From Pelagadaptatus aseana (GTDB taxonomy: Bacteria > Pseudomonadota > Gammaproteobacteria > Pseudomonadales > Cellvibrionaceae): a DNA stretch of 64,000 bases. The DNA lies in the NCBI GenBank assembly GCA_040365065.1, contig BAABNI010000010.1:62001-126000 (forward strand). Direction: 5' to 3'. The translations under genes were made by a program, and so were the position numbers. Under the pieces are notes generated by a model that was not told the DNA's origin, made no database searches, and saw only the letters and a list, made by a program, of their open reading frames with translations. This document shows, piece by piece, positions 36,285-44,038 of the stretch (position 1 is its first letter; each line of letters starts with the position of its first letter).

Positions 36285-37268
36285 TTGAAACCATTTACCA
36301 CCCAAGGGCTGAGAAGATTGACCAAGGCACCAACGGTCTTGTTACGTGCTGTTTGTCTGACAATCTGCAGCACTGGGATCAGTCTGGCACAAACCCCTTC
36401 ACCACAAGCGGAAAGCCCTGAAGCCGAAGCTCAGAGGCATGGCAATGAAGGCCGCTGGTTTCAGGTAGAAATACTGCTGTTCACCCAACCCAACCAAACT
36501 GCGGCAGAAGAAACCTGGCCAACCAACATAGCTCTGGCCTACCCGCCCAACTGGAAAAAACTTTCCAGCCTGAATCCGATTTTGACAACTCAGGAAACTG
36601 TGCCGAATCGACCCTCATCACAAGCCATACCAGTGCAAACCAGTGAACACCCCGACCCGACTCTGTTACTGGCCACTGAACCTTATTTCAGCCTGCCCGA
36701 GGCAGAGAGATTACTGGGTAACAATGTCCGAGATCTGGAGCGCTCCCCCAAACATCGCATCCTCTATCATCAAGCCTGGCGCCAGCAGGTATGGGGAGCT
36801 GACGAGGCACCATCACTGTTAATCCAAGGGGGCAGGCAATATGGAGAACACTTTGAACTTGAAGGCAGCATCAATCTCAGTGTCGCTCGCTACCTGCATC
36901 TGAAGACCAACTTATGGTTTACAGAATTTGAAAACAATTATGGTCAGGAATCCAATGACTACCCACCACTGCCACCACTACCCAGCCTGACCCCTGAAAC
37001 CGGTGAATTAGATTTTCTCGACCAATCCGAGTCCCCCTGGGACAGGATTGAAGTCACCGCCAGTGAGTATGAAAAAATTCTGGAGCAACCCTACATCACC
37101 CGCCGGGTGATCACCATGAAACAGAAGCGCCGGATGCGCAGCAAGGAAATCCACTATGTTGATCACCCAGTGATTGGCATGGTGATCTATATCGTCCCCT
37201 ACGAACTGCCTGAAACCGAAGCAGAGGACGACACGATTATGGAACAGCAGCCGGCCATTAACTCATAA
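36285..37268 (+). CDS. csiV: CsiV-family periplasmic protein
   Basis: The protein has 327 residues starting at a TTG (36285) with AAAAGGA eight bases upstream. A signal peptide is at about 1-36. The WFQVEILLFTQ segment and the C-terminal part rich in basic residues (MKQKRRMRSKEIHYVDHPVIGM) are the features of the CsiV family. CsiV in Vibrio is a periplasmic peptidoglycan-binding protein that affects cell shape through low-molecular-weight PBPs or D-amino acid responses. It lies just after mfd, as in related genomes. The middle is proline-rich, and the function here is by family only. Confidence 0.78.
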   Translation: MKPFTTQGLRRLTKAPTVLLRAVCLTICSTGISLAQTPSPQAESPEAEAQRHGNEGRWFQVEILLFTQPNQTAAEETWPTNIALAYPPNWKKLSSLNPILTTQETVPNRPSSQAIPVQTSEHPDPTLLLATEPYFSLPEAERLLGNNVRDLERSPKHRILYHQAWRQQVWGADEAPSLLIQGGRQYGEHFELEGSINLSVARYLHLKTNLWFTEFENNYGQESNDYPPLPPLPSLTPETGELDFLDQSESPWDRIEVTASEYEKILEQPYITRRVITMKQKRRMRSKEIHYVDHPVIGMVIYIVPYELPETEAEDDTIMEQQPAINS

Positions 37269-37304
37269 GCCCGCAACTGCAGCACTAGCCATACCGGCAA
37301 CAAT

Positions 37305-37333
37305 AAAAAACGCGAGCAATGCTCGCGTTTTTT
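37305..37333. terminator. Bidirectional terminator between csiV and the cold-shock gene
   Basis: AAAAAACGCGAGC and GCTCGCGTTTTTT form a 13-bp stem with a 3-base loop, placed between the two convergent genes. Confidence 0.92.
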
Positions 37334-37351
37334 ATTTCAATCTAACCGGGC

Positions 37352-37564
37352 TTAAAGGCAGACAACTTTCTCAGCCTGCAATCCCTTTTCACCCTGCTGC
37401 AAATCAAACTCAACTGACTGACCCTCATTAAGTGAGCGATACCCTTCGCCTTCGATATTTCTGTAGTGAACAAAAATATCATCCGGGTTCTCTTCACGGG
37501 TAATAAAGCCATAGCCTCGGGCATTATTAAACCATTTCACGGTACCAACCTGACGATCAGACAT
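37352..37564 (-). CDS. Cold-shock domain protein (CspA family)
   Basis: This single OB-fold protein of 70 residues has the nucleic-acid binding motifs KWFNNARGYGFI (RNP1) and DIFVHY (RNP2). It binds single-stranded RNA or DNA and acts as an RNA chaperone. The length is standard. It is monocistronic: a terminator follows, and a structured leader with the inverted repeat at 37604-37622 precedes it. Confidence 0.95.
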   Translation of the reverse strand: MSDRQVGTVKWFNNARGYGFITREENPDDIFVHYRNIEGEGYRSLNEGQSVEFDLQQGEKGLQAEKVVCL

Positions 37565-37603
37565 TTCCTTGCAACCTCGTTATTCTAATTAATATGGTTA
37601 TGA

Positions 37604-37622
37604 CAATCGGTGCGGCCGATTG
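37604..37622 (-). promoter_or_regulatory. Inverted repeat upstream of the cold-shock gene
   Basis: CAATCGG-TGCGG-CCGATTG is a 7-bp perfect stem with a 5-base loop. It lies 40 bp before the cold-shock gene start and 46 bp after the phosphorylase stop. It may be a 5' leader structure of the cold-shock mRNA or a weak terminator of the upstream gene; no T-run follows. Confidence 0.35.
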
Positions 37623-37667
37623 CAGAGAGACATTTTTAAGACAAAAAAAAATACATGTAAAGAAAAA

Positions 37668-38417
37668 CTAGTCAACAAGTGACAAAAAGCTATGCAATAA
37701 CTGCCCTACTTGTCCCAACCCTTGATCAAGACAGTGTTGTATTTGTGCCATCGTAATGGGCTCGTCCTGCAAGCCTGCCCCCCAATTTACAACCAGACAA
37801 ACCGCGGCGTATTCGATACCCATCTCACGCGCCAATGCCGCTTCCGGCATGGCTGTCATACCCACCAGATCGCAACCATCGCGACGCATTCGCTCTATTT
37901 CGGCGGCTGTTTCAAGTCTCGGCCCCTGAGTACAACCATAAACACCGTAATCAACGCACTGAATTCCTGCATTGCTGCCAGCAGCCAACAACAGCTGCCG
38001 TAATTCTGCTGTGTAGGGATCGGAAAAATCCACGTGCTGCAATGGGTTGTGCTCGCCATCAAAAAAAGTGCTCTGCCTTCCCCAGGTGTAGTCAATCAAC
38101 TGGTGCGGAATGGCAATCACGCCAGGCCCCATGTCTTTGGTGATTCCACCGACAGCATTGACGGCCACGATGCGCTCCACTCCCGACTGCTGCAACGCAC
38201 TGACATTTGCCCGATAATTGATTTTGTGAGGGGCCAGCGAATGTGAACCACCATGGCGAGGCAAAAAAACCATCTCCGAGCCGGCCAATTGGCCAAACTG
38301 CAGCGGTGCAGATGTTTGGCCATAGACTGTATCAACTGGTCGCTCCTCAGCCACATCAAAGCCGCTGAGACCGTGACTCAATCCGGATCCACCAATCAGC
38401 GCAATTCGTTTTGCCAT
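37668..38417 (-). CDS. S-methyl-5'-thioinosine / methylthioadenosine phosphorylase
   Basis: The protein has 249 residues from the ATG at 38417, where the family sequence MAKRIALIGGSG begins; the frame runs further upstream into mscS without a site. Motifs of the PNP/MTAP family are present: FLPRHGGSHSLAPHKINYRAN, CTQGPRLETAAEIE, and DLVGMTAMPEAALAREMGIEYA. These enzymes cleave methylthio-nucleosides by phosphorolysis for purine and methionine salvage. The gene next to nagZ in Pseudomonas encodes a methylthioinosine phosphorylase, which I take as the likely specificity. It is 5 bases after the MscS gene. Confidence 0.88.
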   Translation of the reverse strand: MAKRIALIGGSGLSHGLSGFDVAEERPVDTVYGQTSAPLQFGQLAGSEMVFLPRHGGSHSLAPHKINYRANVSALQQSGVERIVAVNAVGGITKDMGPGVIAIPHQLIDYTWGRQSTFFDGEHNPLQHVDFSDPYTAELRQLLLAAGSNAGIQCVDYGVYGCTQGPRLETAAEIERMRRDGCDLVGMTAMPEAALAREMGIEYAAVCLVVNWGAGLQDEPITMAQIQHCLDQGLGQVGQLLHSFLSLVD

Positions 38418-38422
38418 AATAT

Positions 38423-39514
38423 CTAACCAACGCCTCCACTCACGACAGAAACGTCTTCGGGCACATGCAATGTCGAAGTTGGGAAAGCACACTCGGCACC
38501 CTGCTGCTCAATGATAGCCAGGATACCCAACAACACCTCCTGCTTGATTTCGTGATAGGTCACCCAGTCGGTTGTCTTTGTGAATGTATACACAAAGAAA
38601 TCCAGAGAGGAAGCGGCAAATTTATTGAAATTCACAATCAGAGTCTGATTGGTATCAATGGCCTCATGATTACGCAGGAATGTTTTTACCTCAGCAATGA
38701 TATCTGCCATCTTGTCGGCATCATCGTAACGAATGCCAATGGTTTCATAGATCCTGCGATTGGTCATGCGGGATGGATTTTCTACCGAGATATGAGTAAA
38801 GGAAGAATTGGGTATATAGAGCGGCCGCTTATCAAAGGTGCGGATACGGGTAAGGCGCCAACCGATATCTTCCACTGTTCCCTCAATCTCCTGATCCGGA
38901 GATCGAATCCAGTCACCAACACTGAAAGGCCGATCGAGATAGATCATCAGGCCACCAAAAAAGTTCGCCAGTAAATCCTTGGCAGCAAAACCCACGGCAA
39001 TACCACCAATACCGCCAAAGGCCAACACCCCGGAGATGCTGTATCCCAACGACTGCATGATAACCAGAGCCGCAGTGATGATGACCGAGACCCGGAGCAA
39101 CTTGCCCATGGCCGACACCGTCGTTTCATCCATGGGCTTTTGAGTAAACTCCGGGTCCATAAGATTATTCTCGACCCGACGAATCACCCTTACCAGCAAC
39201 CACGCCAGTAAAATAACCACCCCAATTTTTCTCACCGGATCGATAAACTGCAACAGATCACTGTCCGCCTGTTTCATGGTCAACTGCGCGGCAATGGACA
39301 AACCAATCAGCCAGATAAAATACCGCAACGGCTGTTGCGCAGCACCGACCAGTGCATCATCCCAGAGGTTGTGAGTGCTATGGGCTTTGACCATCAACCG
39401 GTCAAGCAACTTGCGACAGATATAAGCAGCCACCAGGGTGACAAACACCACCAGAAAAATGTGAACGTACCAGTAATCGCCCTGCCCCATAACGTCTTCA
39501 ATCCAGTCCTGCAT
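38423..39514 (-). CDS. MscS-family mechanosensitive channel
   Basis: This protein of 363 residues has about four to five N-terminal membrane helices. The MscS pore helix follows, glycine/alanine-rich (SGVLAFGGIGGIAVGFAAKDLLANFFGG, about 165-192 in total), and then the cytoplasmic beta domain (RPFSVGDWI, PNSSFTHISVENPSRM). It releases solutes during hypo-osmotic shock. The extra N-terminal helices resemble the YnaI/MscM branch. AGGAGC precedes the ATG. Confidence 0.9.
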   Translation of the reverse strand: MQDWIEDVMGQGDYWYVHIFLVVFVTLVAAYICRKLLDRLMVKAHSTHNLWDDALVGAAQQPLRYFIWLIGLSIAAQLTMKQADSDLLQFIDPVRKIGVVILLAWLLVRVIRRVENNLMDPEFTQKPMDETTVSAMGKLLRVSVIITAALVIMQSLGYSISGVLAFGGIGGIAVGFAAKDLLANFFGGLMIYLDRPFSVGDWIRSPDQEIEGTVEDIGWRLTRIRTFDKRPLYIPNSSFTHISVENPSRMTNRRIYETIGIRYDDADKMADIIAEVKTFLRNHEAIDTNQTLIVNFNKFAASSLDFFVYTFTKTTDWVTYHEIKQEVLLGILAIIEQQGAECAFPTSTLHVPEDVSVVSGGVG

Positions 39515-39572
39515 CGTGCCTGCTCCTGTTTGCTCTTGAGGTTTTTCTGCTGGAGTTAATTTTTTGTCGCAT

Positions 39573-40601
39573 TTATTGCGTCAGCAACCAATCTCTGGTT
39601 TCCCGCCAACGCTCAGAGGCCTGAAGTTCATCTTTATTCCAGGTTTTATTCGGGCGCATCACCTGCAAATTAACTCTGGGCAGTGCACACAACTCCGGGG
39701 ACTGCTCGAGCAAATTCAATACTTCTAGAGCACCCTTGCGATTATTGCAAACCAGAATTACATCGCAGCCAGCCTCCAGCGCCAACCGCGCTCTTGCCGG
39801 ATAATCACCTGCCACCGCAGCACCCTCCATAGTCAGATCGTCACTGAAAATAACGCCTTCAAACCCCAATTGTTCACGCAGGATCGACTGCAACCACAAA
39901 CTGGAAAAACCTACAGGCTGCTGCGAATCTATCTGAGGGAACAGGATATGAGCCGGCATGATCGCATCCAATCTCGCCTCACCCTGCATCTGCTCTGCAA
40001 ATGTCCGTAAATCCTTCTGATGAATTTGATCCATAGCGCGATCATCAACTGGCAGCTCCAAATGACTGTCACCCTTAACCGAGCCATGACCTGGAAAATG
40101 CTTGCCCGTTACTTTCATGCCGGCCTCGTGGGCGCCGACGATAAAAGCCGAGCTCAGTTCAAGAACGGTTTCAGGGTTGGCTGAAAACGCTCTATCACCA
40201 ATCACACTGCAAAATTCATCATCGACGTCCAGCACCGGGGTAAAACTGAAATCCATACCAGCGGCAATCACTTCAGCCGCCAACAGCCAGCCACAGTCAC
40301 GGGCACGTTTGAGCGCCTCAATGGGATTCGACTGATAATGAGCATCGAATACCTGCATCGGAGGAATGCGGGTAAAGCCCTCGCGGCAGCGCTGCACTCG
40401 ACCACCTTCCTGATCAACACAGATCAACAGATCACTGCGAACCTGTCTTATCTGAGTAATCAAGGCGATCAACTCATTATACTTACCAATGTTTCGGGAA
40501 AAGAGAATCACACCTCCGACACAAGGTTTCTGCAACAAGCTAATTTCATCGGCGGACAGGCTTAAACCTTCCAAATCTACAATCAATGGACCGGACAACA
40601 T
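39573..40601 (-). CDS. nagZ: Beta-N-acetylhexosaminidase NagZ
   Basis: This cytoplasmic glycoside hydrolase family 3 enzyme of 342 residues removes N-acetylglucosamine from anhydro-muropeptides in cell-wall recycling. Motifs: VDQEGGRVQR, KHFPGHGSVKGDSH (with the His loop acting as general acid/base in NagZ), and the nucleophile Asp in GVIFSDDLTMEGA. Length matches (about 340). It follows psrA with 34 bases between, on the same strand. Confidence 0.96.
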   Translation of the reverse strand: MLSGPLIVDLEGLSLSADEISLLQKPCVGGVILFSRNIGKYNELIALITQIRQVRSDLLICVDQEGGRVQRCREGFTRIPPMQVFDAHYQSNPIEALKRARDCGWLLAAEVIAAGMDFSFTPVLDVDDEFCSVIGDRAFSANPETVLELSSAFIVGAHEAGMKVTGKHFPGHGSVKGDSHLELPVDDRAMDQIHQKDLRTFAEQMQGEARLDAIMPAHILFPQIDSQQPVGFSSLWLQSILREQLGFEGVIFSDDLTMEGAAVAGDYPARARLALEAGCDVILVCNNRKGALEVLNLLEQSPELCALPRVNLQVMRPNKTWNKDELQASERWRETRDWLLTQ

Positions 40602-40635
40602 GATTCTCTCTAAATTGATGAATTAAACGCTGGTT

Positions 40636-41277
40636 TTAACGCTCGGCATCATCGGCACGCAGCAGCGTACTGATCGAGGGCTCCAACAGCGAAACCACCT
40701 CTTTGATACTGCGCTCCTCACCGAAATCCGCTTTGGAAATATTGTTGATGGGATTGTAACTCGACAGGGTAAAAACAGTCGCCCCCAACATAAAATAAAG
40801 CCGCCAGTAAAAAGCCACCGGATCAACGTCCGGCATATCGGCCTGAAGAATTTCCATAAAGCGGCGATAGGTATCGCCGTACTCTTCAATAATAAAATGG
40901 CGTAAATGTTCCTGCGACTGAGCATACGCCAGTCCTAAAAGACGCATAAACGGCTCTAGCCCACCACCAATGGCTTCAGTGGATTGAAACAAGCTGGAGA
41001 ACAATATTTGAATGGCCTCATCCACATGGATGGCTTGATCACTGGCTTTTTCCCGTGCATCCAAATTGGAATTCAGGCACTCACAAAACGGCGCGAGATA
41101 ACGTGAAAACACAGCCTGGATCAGGGCTTTTTTGGAACCAAAGTGGTAGTTCACTGCCGCCAGATTGACGTTCGCAGTAGTAGTAATGGTTCTCAGGGAG
41201 GTTTCGGAATAACCGCGCTCAGCAAACAGAGCGGCAGCAGCGTCGAGAATTCTCTCGATAGTATCAGGTTGGGACAT
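40636..41277 (-). CDS. psrA: TetR-family regulator, PsrA-like
   Basis: This protein of 213 residues has a TetR DNA-binding domain: AAALFAERGYSETSLRTIT and NLAAVNYHFGSKKALI (about 10-50). It is very close in sequence to Pseudomonas PsrA as I remember it, and has the same neighbours (nagZ, lexA, sulA, topA). PsrA senses long-chain fatty acids, represses itself and beta-oxidation genes, and activates rpoS in Pseudomonas. A PsrA-type box lies 23 bp before the start, fitting self-repression. Confidence 0.88.
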   Translation of the reverse strand: MSQPDTIERILDAAAALFAERGYSETSLRTITTTANVNLAAVNYHFGSKKALIQAVFSRYLAPFCECLNSNLDAREKASDQAIHVDEAIQILFSSLFQSTEAIGGGLEPFMRLLGLAYAQSQEHLRHFIIEEYGDTYRRFMEILQADMPDVDPVAFYWRLYFMLGATVFTLSSYNPINNISKADFGEERSIKEVVSLLEPSISTLLRADDAER

Positions 41278-41616
41278 CTTCAGTATTTACAGCTGTAATA
41301 AAACATCGTTTAGAACATACGTTTAGATTTTTTTAGTGTCAAGAAATCAAAAAATGTCTACCAAACACACCCAGATTTCGATTGGTTTTAGAACAATTTT
41401 TTCTTTAAAAAGAAGCCCATAGAGCACAACAGAATTCGCTCAAATATATTCAATTAAAAAGCCTTGTAAAAATAGGCTGTTACAGTAGCCAGTGAAAAAC
41501 CGCCTGAAGAGAGCACAAAATAAAACCGTCCTGACTGATTTTTACACAGTTTTCAAAAATGGTATGTTGCCAGTGACGTCATAACAACAAATCAACGACA
41601 TGCGAGGGCAATTATC
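41278..41616. other. psrA upstream region, AT-rich
   Basis: This 339-bp divergent intergenic region between psrA and the DUF6763-like gene is strongly AT-rich. Besides the box at 41301-41311, a second half-like ACATACGTTTA occurs a few bases further on. No gene or RNA was recognised. Confidence 0.45.
41301..41311. promoter_or_regulatory. PsrA-like operator
   Basis: AAAC-ATC-GTTT matches the PsrA pattern (AAAC, 2-4 bases, GTTT) and lies 23 bp before the psrA start codon. Autorepression is known for PsrA in Pseudomonas and is inferred here. Confidence 0.6.
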
Positions 41617-41934
41617 ATGGGCAGCAGCCAGCCTCCCCTTATAGGAAATTGGTACTACGACCCAATGGAAGATCAGTATTTTGAAGTCGTTGCCATGGAC
41701 ACAGACAACGGCACCATCGAAATACAGTACGTAGATGGCGAAGTTGGTGAGCTGGACCGTGAACTCTGGAAGCAGATGCACCCAAGCACAGCCCCTCCTC
41801 CCAAAAGTGCTGATGCAGCCTTTGAGCTCGCCAATGAGGACCATCTTCACGATTATCTGGACAGCCCTGAGCCCTGGACCAATCCGGTGCACCAGATAGA
41901 ACCGGATCTGTACACTGGCTACGACGACTTCTGA
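41617..41934 (+). CDS. Small acidic protein of unknown function, DUF6763-like
   Basis: This protein of 105 residues is strongly acidic. The pattern IGNWYYDPMEDQYFEVVAMD...DNGTIEIQY.DGEVGELD is what I recall for the DUF6763 family of small gammaproteobacterial proteins. The beta-rich N-terminal half may be a small barrel; the C-terminal half is disordered and acidic. GAGGG precedes the ATG. It lies between psrA and lexA. No function is known. Confidence 0.75.
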   Translation: MGSSQPPLIGNWYYDPMEDQYFEVVAMDTDNGTIEIQYVDGEVGELDRELWKQMHPSTAPPPKSADAAFELANEDHLHDYLDSPEPWTNPVHQIEPDLYTGYDDF

Positions 41935-41978
41935 ACAGATCAATAAAAATTGAAGTACAGAGCTTGCGCACCCCAATA

Positions 41979-42017
41979 TACTGTATATAATCACATGTAC
42001 TGTATATAAATACACCG
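41979..42017 (+). promoter_or_regulatory. Tandem LexA (SOS) boxes
   Basis: Two sites begin with TACTGTATATAA: 41979-41998 and 41998-42017. They are adjacent, and the second ends 11 bp before the lexA start. Each has the CTG half and TATATA core of the SOS box; the distal half (CAC rather than CAG) is imperfect. Two overlapping sites give autorepression of lexA-sulA. Confidence 0.85.
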
Positions 42018-42028
42018 GAGTGTGAGCA

Positions 42029-42634
42029 ATGATTAAACTGACTGCGCGTCAACAGGAAATTCTGGATCTCATCAAACGCTACATCGATGACACCGGATAT
42101 CCTCCTACCAGAGCAGAAATCGCCAAGGAGTTAGGCTTCCGTTCAGCCAATGCGGCTGAGGAACACCTGAAAGCACTCGCACGCAAAGGCGCAATCGAAA
42201 TGGTGGCAGGTGCCTCACGAGGCATCCGCCTCCCCGAAGAAGTCACTGGGATCCCCATTGTAGGTCGTGTAGCCGCCGGTAACCCCGTGCTTGCGACAGA
42301 AAACATTGAAGACTATTGCTCTCTCCCCTCAGACTTCTTTCACCCATCTGCTGACTATTTTCTTCGGGTCACCGGCAGCAGCATGAAAAACATTGGCATC
42401 CTTGACGGCGATCTGCTGGCTGTCCACAAGACCGAACAAGCCCGAAATGGTGAGATTGTGGTTGCCAGAGTTGATGATGAGGTCACGGTAAAACGCTTTA
42501 ATCAGGATAAAGGCAGCCCGATTGTAGAACTTCACCCTGAAAATGAAGAGTTTGATGTCATCAAAGTAGATCTGCGTGATGCCAGCTTTGCCATTGAAGG
42601 GCTGAGCGTTGGCGTACTGAGAAGAGATCACTGA
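42029..42634 (+). CDS. lexA: SOS repressor LexA
   Basis: This protein of 201 residues has a winged helix-turn-helix N-terminal domain (1-65, PPTRAEIAKELGFRSANAAEEHL). The RecA-stimulated cleavage site is Ala83-Gly84, with catalytic Ser118 in GSSMK and Lys155 in VTVKRF, matching E. coli Ala84-Gly85, Ser119 and Lys156. GGAG precedes the ATG. It is followed by sulA 13 bases later in one SOS operon. Confidence 0.98.
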   Translation: MIKLTARQQEILDLIKRYIDDTGYPPTRAEIAKELGFRSANAAEEHLKALARKGAIEMVAGASRGIRLPEEVTGIPIVGRVAAGNPVLATENIEDYCSLPSDFFHPSADYFLRVTGSSMKNIGILDGDLLAVHKTEQARNGEIVVARVDDEVTVKRFNQDKGSPIVELHPENEEFDVIKVDLRDASFAIEGLSVGVLRRDH

Positions 42635-42647
42635 GGAGATATTGACC

Positions 42648-43070
42648 ATGGCAGCTCCAGCACTCACCAGCTCTCATAATCGCCAGAATCAGATTAATCC
42701 GGTAAACCCTGTCAGCGATTACTCTGTAACAGAGTTGATACTGACAAAGCACAGCCCGGATCAGGCTGTGCTGATATTGCCCATGGTGTCCCATCTGAGT
42801 CAGAACAGCAGTCGTTGGGTAACCTGGATTTCACCGCATAAAATAGACCGATCCATTCTTAACAGTTATGGAGTCGACACCAGCAAACTGCGTATCCTCT
42901 ACACCGAGGATGGGAGTGACAACCGTTGGCTGATTTGGGAAGCGCTGAAAGCAGGCACCAGTGAATGCGTTATAGCGACACCGGGAAGCCTGACGGAAGA
43001 TGAAATGGCTCACCTGAAGCACGCAGCCAATCAGGGTAAAACACGGGGTTTAATGATTCATTACCGCTGA
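42648..43070 (+). CDS. sulA: SOS cell-division inhibitor SulA-like
   Basis: The protein has 140 residues from the ATG at 42648, set by GAGGAG eight bases upstream; the TTG at 42642 is too close. It belongs to the SulA/RecA-like fold group: the SSRWVTWISPHKIDRS, DGSDNRWLIWEALKAGTSECVI and RGLMIHYR segments align with SulA. SulA blocks FtsZ assembly after DNA damage. Position directly behind lexA is as in Pseudomonas and gives it LexA control through the tandem boxes. Confidence 0.88.
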   Translation: MAAPALTSSHNRQNQINPVNPVSDYSVTELILTKHSPDQAVLILPMVSHLSQNSSRWVTWISPHKIDRSILNSYGVDTSKLRILYTEDGSDNRWLIWEALKAGTSECVIATPGSLTEDEMAHLKHAANQGKTRGLMIHYR

Positions 43071-43119
43071 GAACTACTGTAACGGTATTCAGAGCGCCTG
43101 ATCAGGAATGGGCAGAGCC

Positions 43120-43362
43120 CTAGTGCAAGGTTGAAGATTGCTGTTCGGTACCAGCAGTTGTGTATTCACGCTCTGTGATTTCAGCGGCAGCTTCGAAGCC
43201 TGCCTCGATCATGGCCTTGATGACTTCAAGTTTATCTTCGCCCAGATACTCAGACGCGGAGTCGGACAATTTGATACTGACCAATGCCTCACCTTCACCA
43301 TCAGCAGGCCTTAAAGCAACAGTACCATCGGTGAGTTCAACAATTTCGTACAACGGTGAAGG
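43120..43362 (-). CDS. Small conserved protein of unknown function
   Basis: The protein has 80 residues from the ATG at 43362 with TTGGAG upstream; the longer frame to 43383 is unlikely. It is acidic, with a beta-strand N-terminal part (YEIVELTDGTVALRPA) and a helical segment (LGEDKLEVIKAMIEAGFEAAAEI). A small protein occupies the same place behind sulA in Pseudomonas. The function is unknown. Confidence 0.7.
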   Translation of the reverse strand, partial: PSPLYEIVELTDGTVALRPADGEGEALVSIKLSDSASEYLGEDKLEVIKAMIEAGFEAAAEITEREYTTAGTEQQSSTLH

Positions 43363-43531
43363 CATAAAAACTCCAAAAAACACACCGACAGTGAAATACT
43401 CTCAACTTCTGACACCTACGCCAGAACCTGAAAACCGGTGCTTAAAACATCTATAAAGATTGTAACACCCTGCCAAGGGCAACTCTATGGTTAAAAAAAG
43501 TGGCCATAAAAGAGCAAGACATAGAGAGCAA

Positions 43532-44035
43532 TTAATACTCCAGATTGGCGTGGCGCTGGCGCTCAATCAACCGGGTCAATTCTGAAATCAGATTAAAAAC
43601 CAAACCATCATTCAGCTCGGTAGTCTGGATGGCAGAGCTGGCAATTAGGCCTGCATCGACCGCGACTGCTGCGCCCGCATCATTCACATCCGGGTACAAC
43701 GCCTGATGCTGGAGAATCAGCAAGTCTGACAGCCAACCGTCCGTTGACAACCGCTGCAACTCAGAAACAGCAGGATCATTGACACCAAGCTGTTGCAGTT
43801 CATGAACCAGCTGATCCAGAGTATGGATACGGCTGACACCGGACAGTGCATGCCGGCTGGCCAATTCTTTGATATACAGAACCAAGGCTACGCCCGTCTG
43901 CATCACAGCTGCCGTTAAGAAGGCTTCCCTTTTTTGGCGCTCAGGCAATTGATCGCCACACTGCCTGCAACTTTCAAGCAGTAAATTGGCATGTGCCAGT
44001 TTCTGCTGAACCTTGGGTTGATAGGGGCTCAGCAT
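43532..44035 (-). CDS. DUF6586-like helical protein of unknown function
   Basis: This protein of 167 residues is mostly alpha-helical. The N-terminal QKLAHANLLLESC and QKREAFLTAAVMQTGVALVLYIKELA segments are what I recall for DUF6586, found next to topA in pseudomonads. It starts 3 bases after the topA stop, so it is probably cotranscribed with it. No catalytic motif is visible. Confidence 0.75.
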   Translation of the reverse strand: MLSPYQPKVQQKLAHANLLLESCRQCGDQLPERQKREAFLTAAVMQTGVALVLYIKELASRHALSGVSRIHTLDQLVHELQQLGVNDPAVSELQRLSTDGWLSDLLILQHQALYPDVNDAGAAVAVDAGLIASSAIQTTELNDGLVFNLISELTRLIERQRHANLEY

Positions 44036-44038
44036 CCA

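Noticed and set aside
43096..43105. CCTGATCAGG palindrome between sulA and the next gene as a terminator
   Set aside because: The stem is self-complementary without a loop and has no T-run, so it is not a credible terminator.
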